Shown: piece after piece, positions 16,143 through 22,642 of the stretch
How positions within the stretch are numbered: position 1 is the stretch's first letter
How the letters are laid out: every line of letters starts with the position of its first letter
DNA from: Acidobacteriaceae bacterium
GTDB lineage: Bacteria > Acidobacteriota > Terriglobia > Terriglobales > Acidobacteriaceae
DNA: 38,920 bases
Direction: 5' to 3'
NCBI GenBank assembly: GCA_030041435.1
Contig: JASHNW010000115.1
Coordinates: 1-38,920, forward strand
The notes under the pieces: model-generated
Seen by the model: the letters and a program-made list of their open reading frames with translations, nothing else
The model's database searches: none
Told to the model about the DNA's origin: nothing
Program-made: the position numbers and the translations under genes

Positions 16143-16173
16143 AAAAACAGCGACGCCGCCCGAAGGCGGCGTC
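16143..16173 (-). terminator. Strong terminator after the 75-residue protein gene
   Basis: On the minus strand a perfect 9-base stem (GACGCCGCC with GGCGGCGTC, 16152-16173) with a TTCG tetraloop is followed by GCTGTTTTTG. The C(UUCG)G loop is extra-stable in RNA. It lies 27 bases downstream of the stop at 16201 and separates that gene from the 375-residue protein gene. Confidence 0.85.
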
Positions 16174-16200
16174 TGGTGCTGCGATGCTGGTAAGTAGACC

Positions 16201-16428
16201 CTACAGCGTCGACTCGATCTCGAAACCCCACGCTTCGAGGAGCGATTCGGGAATGTACTTCGAGTTGCGGTTCCGGCGAGCCCATTCGCGCAGACGGGTG
16301 GAGCGGACGTACTGGTCCGGGGTGAGCTTGAACTCCTTGACCACCTGCTCGAAGGAAGTCACTGTGGGCACAACCGGACCGATGGGCTCCGGCTTGCCCC
16401 AATTGGGATTGCCACGACGCTTTGCCAT
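16201..16428 (-). CDS. Conserved small protein, unknown
   Basis: A 75-residue basic protein starting at ATG 16428 (AGAGGA lies about 11 bases upstream, a rather long distance). The sequence opens AKRRGNPNWGKPEPIGPVVP, then has FEQVVKEFKLTPDQYVRSTR and LREWARRNRNSKYIPESLLE, and ends WGFEIESTL. The middle looks like a compact helical bundle, with the 'VKEFKLTPDQY ... LREWARRN' pattern typical of small nucleic-acid-binding proteins. No annotated family comes to mind. It has a strong promoter (16517-16545), a leader of about 80 bases and its own terminator, so it is a well-expressed single-gene unit. An in-frame ATG near 16482 would add 18 residues (GPPDYLYVTFIAEDNSY) and is a possible alternative start. 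Confidence 0.75.
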   Translation of the reverse strand: MAKRRGNPNWGKPEPIGPVVPTVTSFEQVVKEFKLTPDQYVRSTRLREWARRNRNSKYIPESLLEAWGFEIESTL

Positions 16429-16516
16429 GTAAGAATTGTCCTCTGCAATGAAAGTGACGTACAGATAGTCCGGCGGCCCCATTGCATAGGACGCCGGGAG
16501 GTCACAAACCTTTATT

Positions 16517-16545
16517 ATTCTACGGATTTTTTCTATGAAAATCAA
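16517..16545 (-). promoter_or_regulatory. Sigma-70-type promoter of the 75-residue protein gene
   Basis: On the minus strand -35 TTGATT (16540-16545), a 17-base spacer and -10 TAGAAT (16517-16522) are found in an AT-rich patch. The predicted start is near 16510, giving a leader of about 80 bases. Confidence 0.7.
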
Positions 16546-16617
16546 GAGGAAAGTGATGGCCGGCGCGAACAATCCTTTCCCGTAACCAATTCGTAATCAG
16601 GTATTTCCCCATTTTGG

Positions 16618-17211
16618 TCACGGTCCCAGCGCCTCCAAAAATTCCTCCGCCGTCGCTACGGCCGCACGGCGCGGACACACCTTGTCGAGCAGGCAGGCGT
16701 GCACTTCGGCGTCCTGGTCCGCGCAGCAATCCCTGAGCACGATCAGCCGGTAGTCAGCATCGCTGGCCTCGAGCAGCGTGGAGAGGACCACGCCGCTGGT
16801 GGCAATCCCCCACAGCACGAGCGTGTCGATCTCCTGCGCCCGCAGGATCATATCGAGGTCGGTTCCCGTGAATGCGCTCACCCGGTGCTTGGTGATCGCG
16901 ATGTCGCCGGGCTCGGGGCCGAGTGCGGGATGAATGGCTCCCGCCTCCCCCTGGAAGAGCTGCTGATGGCGCTCGGAATTCCTGATGGCGCCGAAGAGCG
17001 CATTGCGCGGACTGACCTCAGGCAGGCCGGGACGAAATCCGACCTGGATATGAATCACCTTCAAGCCCCGGCTGCGGGCCTTCGCCAAAACAGCCGCCGC
17101 GCGCGTCACCAGCTCCGGCTGATCACCCGCGTAGATCGATACGATACCGTTTTGCATGTCCATGTTGAGGACTGCCGTACGGGCCGGATCAATGGGTCGT
17201 TCAATGCTCAT
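16618..17211 (-). CDS. Isochorismatase-fold hydrolase lacking the usual cysteine
   Basis: A 197-residue protein of the isochorismatase/cysteine-hydrolase superfamily. D18 (VLNMDMQNGIV) and K108 (AITKHRVSAF) of the D-K-C triad are present, but the nucleophile position is Val141 in WGIATSGVVLSTLLEASDAD, where nicotinamidases and related amidases have Cys. True isochorismatases such as EntB also lack this Cys and cleave a vinyl ether instead, so hydrolysis of an amide is unlikely and the substrate is open. The ATG start at 17211 has no obvious ribosome binding site. The flanking 88-base gap to the next gene is AT-rich. It lies between the DsbA-like gene and the 75-residue gene on the same strand. 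Confidence 0.85.
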   Translation of the reverse strand: MSIERPIDPARTAVLNMDMQNGIVSIYAGDQPELVTRAAAVLAKARSRGLKVIHIQVGFRPGLPEVSPRNALFGAIRNSERHQQLFQGEAGAIHPALGPEPGDIAITKHRVSAFTGTDLDMILRAQEIDTLVLWGIATSGVVLSTLLEASDADYRLIVLRDCCADQDAEVHACLLDKVCPRRAAVATAEEFLEALGP

Positions 17212-17299
17212 AAGTTATTGTTTTCTGGTCATATACAGCCATTCATTAATCTTTAATTTCAGCAACGGAACGGAAAATTCGCCCGAGAATAAACCCTTT

Positions 17300-18274
17300 C
17301 TATTTATCGAGTGAGAACTGCCAGGCAATAATCTTCTTTAACTGATCGTAGGGAACTGCAAGCATCGGAACGGCCCGGCCATCGATGTACAGCATCGGGG
17401 TCTGATCGACACTGAGGTCAATCCCGAGCTGCATCGACTTCTGGACGGCATCCTTTCCTGGCGCCGAGTTGGCGCAGGCGGAAACCTTGTCCGGATCTTG
17501 CCCTGCGGCGATAACCGAGTTGCGCAGGGCCTGTTCGGCGCCCTGGCCGGCAAGGTCATTCTGCGCGGCAAAGATCGAGTCGGCGTACTTGAAGAAGGCG
17601 TCGTTGCCGCCCTGCTGGAAGACGCACGCACCCCAGGCCGCCGCGGTGAAAGCCTCAGGATGGATATTCACCAGCGGAAAAGCCTCAAACACGTAGTGCG
17701 CCTGGGGGAAATCCTTGAGCAGTTTCTCCACCACCGGCTCCGCCTCCTTGCAGTGCGGACACTGGAAGTCGGCAAACTCCACCAGCTCAAACTGCTTGCC
17801 CGCCGCCCCTTCGGAGGGCCCGTCCGCCCGCTGCTGCAAAACCCGGTAGTTGTTCACGTAGGGCTGGGGGCCAAAGTCAAGCACCGAATCCTGAGAGATC
17901 AGGTGCTTCCCGTCGGGGGTAACGAAAAACGTAAGGTTGGCGATCTGCCCCGGGTTCTGCTTCTCGGCCAGCAGCACCTGCACCTTGCTTACCCCAGGCG
18001 CGTTCGTTTTCTGGATCGCATAGACCTCCCACACGCGGTTCTCGTCGTAGCCCCACGAGGTCTTCAGGAACGCTTCCACCTCGGCCCGGGTGGGCGCCGC
18101 AGCCGTGAAATTGGCCGCCTCCACCGGGGGGAACTGCGGCTGTGTGGGCGTGGCGGATGGAGCATTCGGAACGGTCTGAGGGGTCGGCGCCGAAGGCTGC
18201 TCGGTCTGCGCCAGGCAAACTGGGGCGCAGAGCGCGGCAGCGGCAAGCATGCCTGCGAAAAACCTGCTTTGCAT
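17300..18274 (-). CDS. Exported DsbA-like thioredoxin-fold protein
   Basis: A 324-residue protein with a signal peptide (QSRFFAGMLAAAALCAPVCL) and a Pro/Thr/Gln-rich linker to about residue 60. Residues 60-145 form an extra beta-rich domain (EVEAFLKTSWGYDENRVWEV; NLTFFVTPDGKHLISQDSVL). Residues 160-320 are a DsbA/thioredoxin_4 domain with the redox motif C172-PH-C175 in FADFQCPHCKEAEPVVEKLL, and the cis-Pro loop SVDQTPMLYIDGRAVP. Two more cysteines (WGACVFQ; VSACANS) may form a second disulfide. It probably makes or reshuffles disulfides in the periplasm. An AAAGGA site sits 5 bases before the ATG. It follows nadE by 72 bases, across an AT-rich hairpin. Confidence 0.87.
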   Translation of the reverse strand: MQSRFFAGMLAAAALCAPVCLAQTEQPSAPTPQTVPNAPSATPTQPQFPPVEAANFTAAAPTRAEVEAFLKTSWGYDENRVWEVYAIQKTNAPGVSKVQVLLAEKQNPGQIANLTFFVTPDGKHLISQDSVLDFGPQPYVNNYRVLQQRADGPSEGAAGKQFELVEFADFQCPHCKEAEPVVEKLLKDFPQAHYVFEAFPLVNIHPEAFTAAAWGACVFQQGGNDAFFKYADSIFAAQNDLAGQGAEQALRNSVIAAGQDPDKVSACANSAPGKDAVQKSMQLGIDLSVDQTPMLYIDGRAVPMLAVPYDQLKKIIAWQFSLDK

Positions 18275-18318
18275 ACAATCCTTTCAGGATAAGTTCTTAA
18301 AGTAATACTTCAATAGAT

Positions 18319-18341
18319 TTCCTCAAGTTTCACTTGAAGAA
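18319..18341 (-). other. AT-rich hairpin between nadE and the DsbA-like gene
   Basis: TTCCTCAAGT and ACTTGAAGAA pair over 10 positions with one G-U wobble around a 3-base loop. It lies 6-28 bases after the nadE stop on that strand. It may be a weak terminator or an mRNA-stabilising hairpin; no U-run follows directly. Confidence 0.4.
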
Positions 18342-18346
18342 TTTCC

Positions 18347-20005
18347 TTAAACCTGTACTTTAACTGCTATGGGGAATCTCCTTCCCATACCAAAGGCTTT
18401 CGGTGTCACCTTCAGCACCGGCGCCGCCTGCTGCCGTTTGTACTCGCTGCGCTCCACCATCCTGACCACGGAACGCACGGTTTCGAGGTCGGCGCCGCTC
18501 TCCGCCGCGATCTGCTCCGGCGTCTCGTAGCGCTCCACATAGGCTTCAAGAATTGGATCGAGAACCTCGTACGGAGGGAGGGAATCAGTGTCCTTCTGCC
18601 CCGGCCGCAACTCCGCCGAGGGCGGTTTCTCGAGGATCGCCCGCGGGATCACTTCCCTTTCCTCGTTCAGCTTGCGGCACAGGTCGTAGACGCGCGTCTT
18701 GAAGACGTCGCCGATGACCGCGAGGCCTCCCACCATGTCGCCGTAGAGCGTGCAGTAGCCCGTCGCCATCTCGCTCTTGTTCCCAGTAGTCAGGACGAGA
18801 GCATTGAATTTGTTGGAGAAGGCCATCAGCAGCGAGCCGCGGATGCGCGACTGGATGTTCTCCTCGGTAATGTCCGGCTGCACCCCCGCAAAGATGGGCG
18901 CCAGCGCGTGGTTGAATCCGGAAAAGATCTCGCTGATAGAGACCACTTCGTAACGGATCCCGAGGTTGGCGGCCAGCTGGCGGCTGTCGTCGATCGACCC
19001 GGAGGAAGAATAGGGGCTGGGCATGCCCAGGGTCGTCACATTTTCCGGGCCCAGGGCCCGCACCGCAATCGCAGCCACCAGCGCCGAGTCGATGCCCCCG
19101 CTGAGCGCGATCACCGCCTTCGAGAATCCGCACTTGCGGACGTAGTCGCGCGTGCCCAGGGCCAGGGCCTCCAGCATGGCTTCGTCTTCGTCACCCGTTT
19201 GGGGCCGCAGATCGCCGCTAAACGTATCTGAATCTGCACATAACTGCACAAAGATCAAGTCTTCCTCGAAGCTTTTTGCCTGGGCGACCACCTCGCCATC
19301 CGGCCCCAGCACCAGGCTCGATCCGTCGAAGATCAGGCTATCGTTGCCGCCAATCTGGTTCACCATCACCACGGGAACATGGTGCCGTCGGGCAATGGCG
19401 GCCAGCATCTCGCGGCGCAGCTCCCGCTTGTCGCGCCACCAGGGCGACGCAGAGATGTTCAGGATGAGCGATGCCTGCTGCTTCGTCAGTTCTTCGACCG
19501 GATCGACCGAGTAGAGCCGGTTCTCCCAGAAGCTCTTGTCATTCCAGGCATCCTCGCAGATGGTGAGCGCGATGGCCTGCCCGTCGAGGTGCAGGATGTG
19601 CTGGTGGCGTGCAGGGGCGAAGTAGCGCTGCTCGTCGAAGACGTCGTAGTAGGGCAGCAGCATCTTCGACTGCACGAACTCGACGTGCCCATGGCGGACC
19701 AGCGCCGCGGAATTGCTCACGTGCTTCCCTGCCCCGTGCTCGGCCGGAGTCACGTAGCCGGCGATCACCGCAATGTTGTCGCGCGCTGTCGCGCGGGCAA
19801 TCTCGCAGAGCGCCTCGCCGCAGCGGGCGACGAAAGCAGGCTTCTCCAGCAGATCGGCCGGAGGGTAGCCGCAGATGGCCAGCTCCGGAAAGAGGACCAG
19901 CTGGGCGCCACCCTGCTGAGCGCGGCGCGTGAAGTCGATAATCTTTGCTGTGTTGCCCCGGAAATCGCCGACGGTGGGATCGATCTGGGCGAGCGCGATC
20001 TTCAC
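18347..20005 (-). CDS. nadE: Glutamine-dependent NAD+ synthetase
   Basis: The start chosen is GTG 20005, giving 552 residues, the usual length for this two-domain enzyme; the longer frame upstream would run through the divergent toxin-antitoxin genes. Residues 1 to about 270 are the nitrilase-type glutaminase with catalytic E41 (LVLFPELAICGYPP), K114 (FVQSKMLLPYYDVF) and C150 (ALTICEDAWND). Residues from about 280 are the NAD synthetase with the ATP-binding P-loop ALSGGIDSALVAAIAV near 295 and STGNKSEMATGYCTLYGDM (T for S at the first position). It makes NAD+ from deamido-NAD+ with ammonia from glutamine, in the cytosol. There is no normal ribosome binding site; a TACACT -10 sits 6 bases before the GTG. 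Confidence 0.93.
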   Translation of the reverse strand: MKIALAQIDPTVGDFRGNTAKIIDFTRRAQQGGAQLVLFPELAICGYPPADLLEKPAFVARCGEALCEIARATARDNIAVIAGYVTPAEHGAGKHVSNSAALVRHGHVEFVQSKMLLPYYDVFDEQRYFAPARHQHILHLDGQAIALTICEDAWNDKSFWENRLYSVDPVEELTKQQASLILNISASPWWRDKRELRREMLAAIARRHHVPVVMVNQIGGNDSLIFDGSSLVLGPDGEVVAQAKSFEEDLIFVQLCADSDTFSGDLRPQTGDEDEAMLEALALGTRDYVRKCGFSKAVIALSGGIDSALVAAIAVRALGPENVTTLGMPSPYSSSGSIDDSRQLAANLGIRYEVVSISEIFSGFNHALAPIFAGVQPDITEENIQSRIRGSLLMAFSNKFNALVLTTGNKSEMATGYCTLYGDMVGGLAVIGDVFKTRVYDLCRKLNEEREVIPRAILEKPPSAELRPGQKDTDSLPPYEVLDPILEAYVERYETPEQIAAESGADLETVRSVVRMVERSEYKRQQAAPVLKVTPKAFGMGRRFPIAVKVQV

Positions 20006-20011
20006 ATCCTT

Positions 20012-20017
20012 AGTGTA
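20012..20017 (-). promoter_or_regulatory. -10 hexamer TACACT of nadE (leaderless layout)
   Basis: On the minus strand TACACT ends exactly 6 bases before the GTG start at 20005, so transcription should begin at the start codon. An AAGGA lies only one base from the GTG, too close to act as a normal ribosome binding site. The -35 region (GACGGA at 17-base spacing) is weak. Confidence 0.5.
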
Positions 20018-20045
20018 GCAACGGCGCCCGAATGTCCGTCGCGTG

Positions 20046-20062
20046 GTGCATGTGGTTTGCAC
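20046..20062. promoter_or_regulatory. Short inverted repeat, candidate operator of the second TA pair
   Basis: GTGCA (20046-20050) and TGCAC (20058-20062) form a 5-base inverted repeat 18 bases before the antitoxin start, just upstream of the -10. It lies between the divergent nadE and antitoxin promoters. The arms are short, so the operator role is a suggestion only. Confidence 0.35.
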
Positions 20063-20067
20063 GCGAC

Positions 20068-20073
20068 TATACT
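20068..20073 (+). promoter_or_regulatory. -10 hexamer TATACT of the second TA pair (leaderless layout)
   Basis: TATACT lies 6 bases before the ATG at 20080 and no ribosome binding site is present, so the mRNA is predicted to start at the start codon. The -35 (GGTGCA at 17-base spacing) is weak. Confidence 0.55.
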
Positions 20074-20079
20074 GATCGC

Positions 20080-20310
20080 ATGTCGACCATGGTCCAGATC
20101 CGGAATGTCCCTCCGGAGGTGCATCGCGCCTTGAAAGCGCGGGCCGCGCTCGCAGGCATGTCTCTGTCTGAATACCTGCTGCGCGAGCTGCGGCTCTCGC
20201 TGGAGCGTCCGACCGTCGAGGAAATTCGTCGGCGCCTCGCGCAACGCGGGCCGGTCCGTCCGCGTCCGGCCCCGGCCGCCGCGGTCCGCGCCGAGAGGAT
20301 GCATCGTTGA
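20080..20310 (+). CDS. vapB: Ribbon-helix-helix antitoxin (FitA/VapB-like)
   Basis: The start chosen is ATG 20080, giving a 76-residue protein that begins STMVQIRNVPPEVHRALKAR; the longer frame lies over the promoter region. The pattern MVQIRNVPPEVHRALKARAA and LAGMSLSEYLLRELRL is the classic FitA-like ribbon-helix-helix DNA-binding domain (strand, helix, helix). The tail (TVEEIRRRLAQRGPVRPRPA, then APAAAVRAERMHR) is basic and Pro/Arg-rich and probably binds the toxin. It overlaps the toxin gene by 4 bases (TTGA). The layout predicts a leaderless mRNA and autoregulation through the short inverted repeat. It is divergent from nadE, 74 bases apart. Confidence 0.87.
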   Translation: MSTMVQIRNVPPEVHRALKARAALAGMSLSEYLLRELRLSLERPTVEEIRRRLAQRGPVRPRPAPAAAVRAERMHR

Positions 20311-20696
20311 TTGTGGTAGACGCCTCCGCCGTTCTGGAGGTTCTGCTGCAAACGCCGGCGGCCGGCCGAGTGAGTGAGAAGATCTTCGCTTCCGGCCAGG
20401 CGCTGTGCGCCCCGCACCTGCTCGACGTGGAAATTGCCCAGGTGCTGCGCAGGTACGTCCGCTCCGCTGCCATCACGCCCGAGCGCGGCGCAGAGGCCTT
20501 GCAGGACCTGGCGGACCTGCCTCTGCAGCGCTATCCGCACTTCGTTTTGCTGCCCCGCATCTGGGAACTGCTAAACACGCTCACCGCGTACGATGCGGCA
20601 TACCTCGCGCTGGCCGAAGCGCTGGATGCAACCCTGGTCACTCGCGACCGGGCGCTGAGCACCACGGGCTCCGGCGCCCGCGTCGAAGTACTGTGA
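20307..20696 (+). CDS. vapC: PIN-domain ribonuclease toxin (VapC type)
   Basis: A 129-residue protein starting at TTG 20307 within the antitoxin stop region. The metal-binding acidic residues are all present: D5 (IVVDASAVLEVLL), E42 (HLLDVEIAQVLRRY), D96 (TAYDAAYLALAEAL) and D114 (TLVTRDRALSTT). It should therefore be an active Mg2+-dependent RNase. The target RNA is unknown. It is paired with the ribbon-helix-helix antitoxin, a standard VapBC/FitAB arrangement, and its sequence is clearly different from the PIN toxin at 6245, so the two modules are not recent copies. The convergent ATPase gene ends 52 bases further on. Confidence 0.88.
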   Translation: MIVVDASAVLEVLLQTPAAGRVSEKIFASGQALCAPHLLDVEIAQVLRRYVRSAAITPERGAEALQDLADLPLQRYPHFVLLPRIWELLNTLTAYDAAYLALAEALDATLVTRDRALSTTGSGARVEVL

Positions 20697-20747
20697 AAAC
20701 GCTGCACGGTAAACAGGGCACGCCCGAAGCGTCGTCGAGCCTGGCCG

Positions 20748-21557
20748 CTATACCTGCGGCAGCACCAGCTCATCGAGTTCCAGAAACTCGCGCAGCACGG
20801 GATCTTCGGTCTTCTTCATCTCTTCCACGGTGCCAAAGAACTCCGCGCGCCCCTGGTGCAGGAACAGCACGCGGTCGGCAAGACGCTCGGCAAAGCGCAT
20901 ATCGTGCGTCACCACGATGCTGGTGAGGTGCAGCTGATTGCGCAGCTTGCGGATCAGATTGCCGAGCAGCTTGCCAATCAGCGGATCGACCATGGTGGTC
21001 GGCTCGTCGTAGAGGATCGCTTCCGGCTCCGCGGCCAGAGCGCGCGCAATGGCGACGGAGCGCTTCATGCCCGTCGAAAGGTCCGACGGCAGCATATCGG
21101 CCATTTCGGCCACGCCAACCATCTCCAGCAGGCCGCGGACAATCTGCTGAATCTGATCGTCGGCCAGCCCGCGGCCCTCGCGCAGCGGGAACGCGACGTT
21201 CTCCCCCACCGTCAGCGAATCGAAGAGCGCGCCGTTCTGGAAGACCATAGTGACCTTGCGGCGCACCGCCTGCATCTGCTTCTCGGTGTACTGGGTGATG
21301 TCCTCGCCGGCGATCAGGATGCGCCCTGAGTCCGGCTTCAAAAAACCCATGATCTGCTGCAGCGAAACGGATTTACCCACGCCGGAGCGGCCGATAATGC
21401 ACAGCGTTTCGCCGGGCAGCACGTGGAAGCTGATGTCCTTGAGAACGTGCACGTCGCCGAACGACTTGGAGACGTCTTCGAACGCAATGTACGGCTGACG
21501 GTCGTGGCCGTTGCTCTCTGCCTTCACTTCTATGGGTATGTCGGGAGTGCCGGCCAC
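20748..21557 (-). CDS. mlaF: ABC transporter ATP-binding protein, MlaF (Mkl/Ttg2A) type
   Basis: A 269-residue ATPase starting at GTG 21557 with a GAAGGA site 4-5 bases upstream. Walker A is GRSGVGKS, the Q-loop lies in VTMVFQNGALFDSLTVGENV, the signature reads LSTGMKRSVAIARAL (most relatives have LSGGM), Walker B is ILYDEPTTMVDP, and the H-loop is VVTHDMRFA. The N-terminal 22 residues are an extra polar tail. MlaF drives phospholipid trafficking between inner and outer membranes with permease MlaE and substrate-binding MlaD, neither of which lies beside it here. It is the last gene of the permease-unknown-mobA-ATPase string, 39 bases after mobA. It might instead serve another lipid or lipophilic-substrate importer. 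Confidence 0.85.
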   Translation of the reverse strand: MAGTPDIPIEVKAESNGHDRQPYIAFEDVSKSFGDVHVLKDISFHVLPGETLCIIGRSGVGKSVSLQQIMGFLKPDSGRILIAGEDITQYTEKQMQAVRRKVTMVFQNGALFDSLTVGENVAFPLREGRGLADDQIQQIVRGLLEMVGVAEMADMLPSDLSTGMKRSVAIARALAAEPEAILYDEPTTMVDPLIGKLLGNLIRKLRNQLHLTSIVVTHDMRFAERLADRVLFLHQGRAEFFGTVEEMKKTEDPVLREFLELDELVLPQV

Positions 21558-21596
21558 GGTTCCTTCGCCGTCCTTGAGCTGCGTTCCGTTCTGCTA

Positions 21597-22265
21597 TCAG
21601 CTTATTGGATGGCGGGCATTTGCTCCAGATGCTCCGCCGGCAACGCCTTGCTCGGCCCGCAGCCGCTCGTAATCCTCCGGCGTATTCACGTTGCGGAACC
21701 AGCGGGCAAGCGGCGGACTGGCCGGCCAGGATTCCGGGATGAGGGCCGCGGCGACGGCTTCCACGTCGAACGTGTCGATTTCCTCTCCGGCGGCCGCAGC
21801 GGCAGCGGGAATCGCCACCATGATCTTGAAGTCTCCCGCAGCCAGCGCGGCGCGCAGCCCCGGCAGCAACCGCCGGCTGTAGACCGCGCACAACGGCTGC
21901 GGACGCCCACCAAAGCGAGGGATCGTCGCGACTGCGCCGCTCGTCTCCGCCCGCCGCGCCATCCAGCGGAGAAACGTAACGGGAATCTCCGGAACATCGA
22001 CCGGAAGAAAGAGATTCTGGTCGGAATCGCTCACGGAGAGAGCCGCTTCCACGCCGCCCAGCGGCCCGCACCCCGCGAAATTGTCGGGGATGGTCTCTGC
22101 GAAGCGGGCGAGATCGGGCCGCGAACCGCAGATGCGCGGGACGAATTCCAGCGCCTGCAGTTTCTCGATGGCGAGCACAATCAGCGGCCGGCCGGCGACC
22201 TCCAGCAGCGCCTTGTCGCGCCCCATGCGCGAGCTGGCGCCGCCGGCGAGAACGAAGCCGTTCAT
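21597..22265 (-). CDS. mobA: Molybdenum cofactor guanylyltransferase-like nucleotidyltransferase (MobA)
   Basis: The start chosen is ATG 22265, giving 222 residues that open directly with the nucleotide-binding motif NGFVLAGGASSRMGRDKALL; the longer frame upstream is not supported. A Gly/Ala-rich half follows (CGPLGGVEAALSVSDSDQNL), then FLPVDVPEIPVTFLRWMARR, where most MobA proteins have a CDMP-like Asp motif. GGRPQPLCAVYSRRLLPGLR and WFRNVNTPEDYERL near the end are typical of MobA. It would attach GMP to molybdopterin to make the bis-MGD cofactor in the cytosol. A related nucleotidyltransferase is possible. It lies 4 bases from the upstream 119-residue gene, so the genes are co-transcribed. 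Confidence 0.8.
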   Translation of the reverse strand: MNGFVLAGGASSRMGRDKALLEVAGRPLIVLAIEKLQALEFVPRICGSRPDLARFAETIPDNFAGCGPLGGVEAALSVSDSDQNLFLPVDVPEIPVTFLRWMARRAETSGAVATIPRFGGRPQPLCAVYSRRLLPGLRAALAAGDFKIMVAIPAAAAAAGEEIDTFDVEAVAAALIPESWPASPPLARWFRNVNTPEDYERLRAEQGVAGGASGANARHPIS

Positions 22266-22269
22266 TCCG

Positions 22270-22629
22270 CTAAGCCTGCGGCAGCGCGGCCTGGAGCATC
22301 TGCACGGCGGCGTTCGGGTCCGCCACTTCGACAATCAGCTCGTTGTACTGCTCGTCGCGCAGTTCGATCACCACGGTGTTATCCGGGTGGTGAACATCCC
22401 AGAAGATGCGCTGCCCGTGCTGGTAGAACGTTCCGGCCGTCAGCACGCCGGGGATATTCGTCCCCGGCAGCTTCACGCCATGCCACCAGCCGCGCGCGAC
22501 GCTCGGGTCGGCGCGGACACCGGCGATGTGCCGCAGCGGAATCTCGAGCGTGGTCTTCAGCGCCCACAGCTTGTCGGCGCCGCGCACGTGCAGCACCAGC
22601 TTGTCTTCCACAATAGAGAGATCGACCAT
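22270..22629 (-). CDS. Small conserved protein, PH-like fold suspected
   Basis: The start chosen is ATG 22629 with GAGG 7 bases upstream, giving 119 residues. The protein is rich in beta-strands: VDLSIVEDKLVLHVRGADKL, TTLEIPLRHIAGVRADPSVA, GTFYQHGQRIFWDVHHPDN and VVIELRDEQYNELIVEVADP, ending in a helix (NAAVQMLQAALPQA). This strand order with a terminal helix suggests a bacterial PH-like barrel; I cannot confirm the family. There is no signal peptide. It sits between the permease (13 bases) and mobA (4 bases) in the same operon. Its role is unknown. Confidence 0.75.
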   Translation of the reverse strand: MVDLSIVEDKLVLHVRGADKLWALKTTLEIPLRHIAGVRADPSVARGWWHGVKLPGTNIPGVLTAGTFYQHGQRIFWDVHHPDNTVVIELRDEQYNELIVEVADPNAAVQMLQAALPQA

Positions 22630-22642
22630 GAATTGCCTCGGT

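Noticed and set aside
20006-20476. Extended N-terminus for nadE
   Set aside because: It would run over the divergent antitoxin and toxin genes. The family's N-terminus (MKIALAQIDP) begins at GTG 20005.
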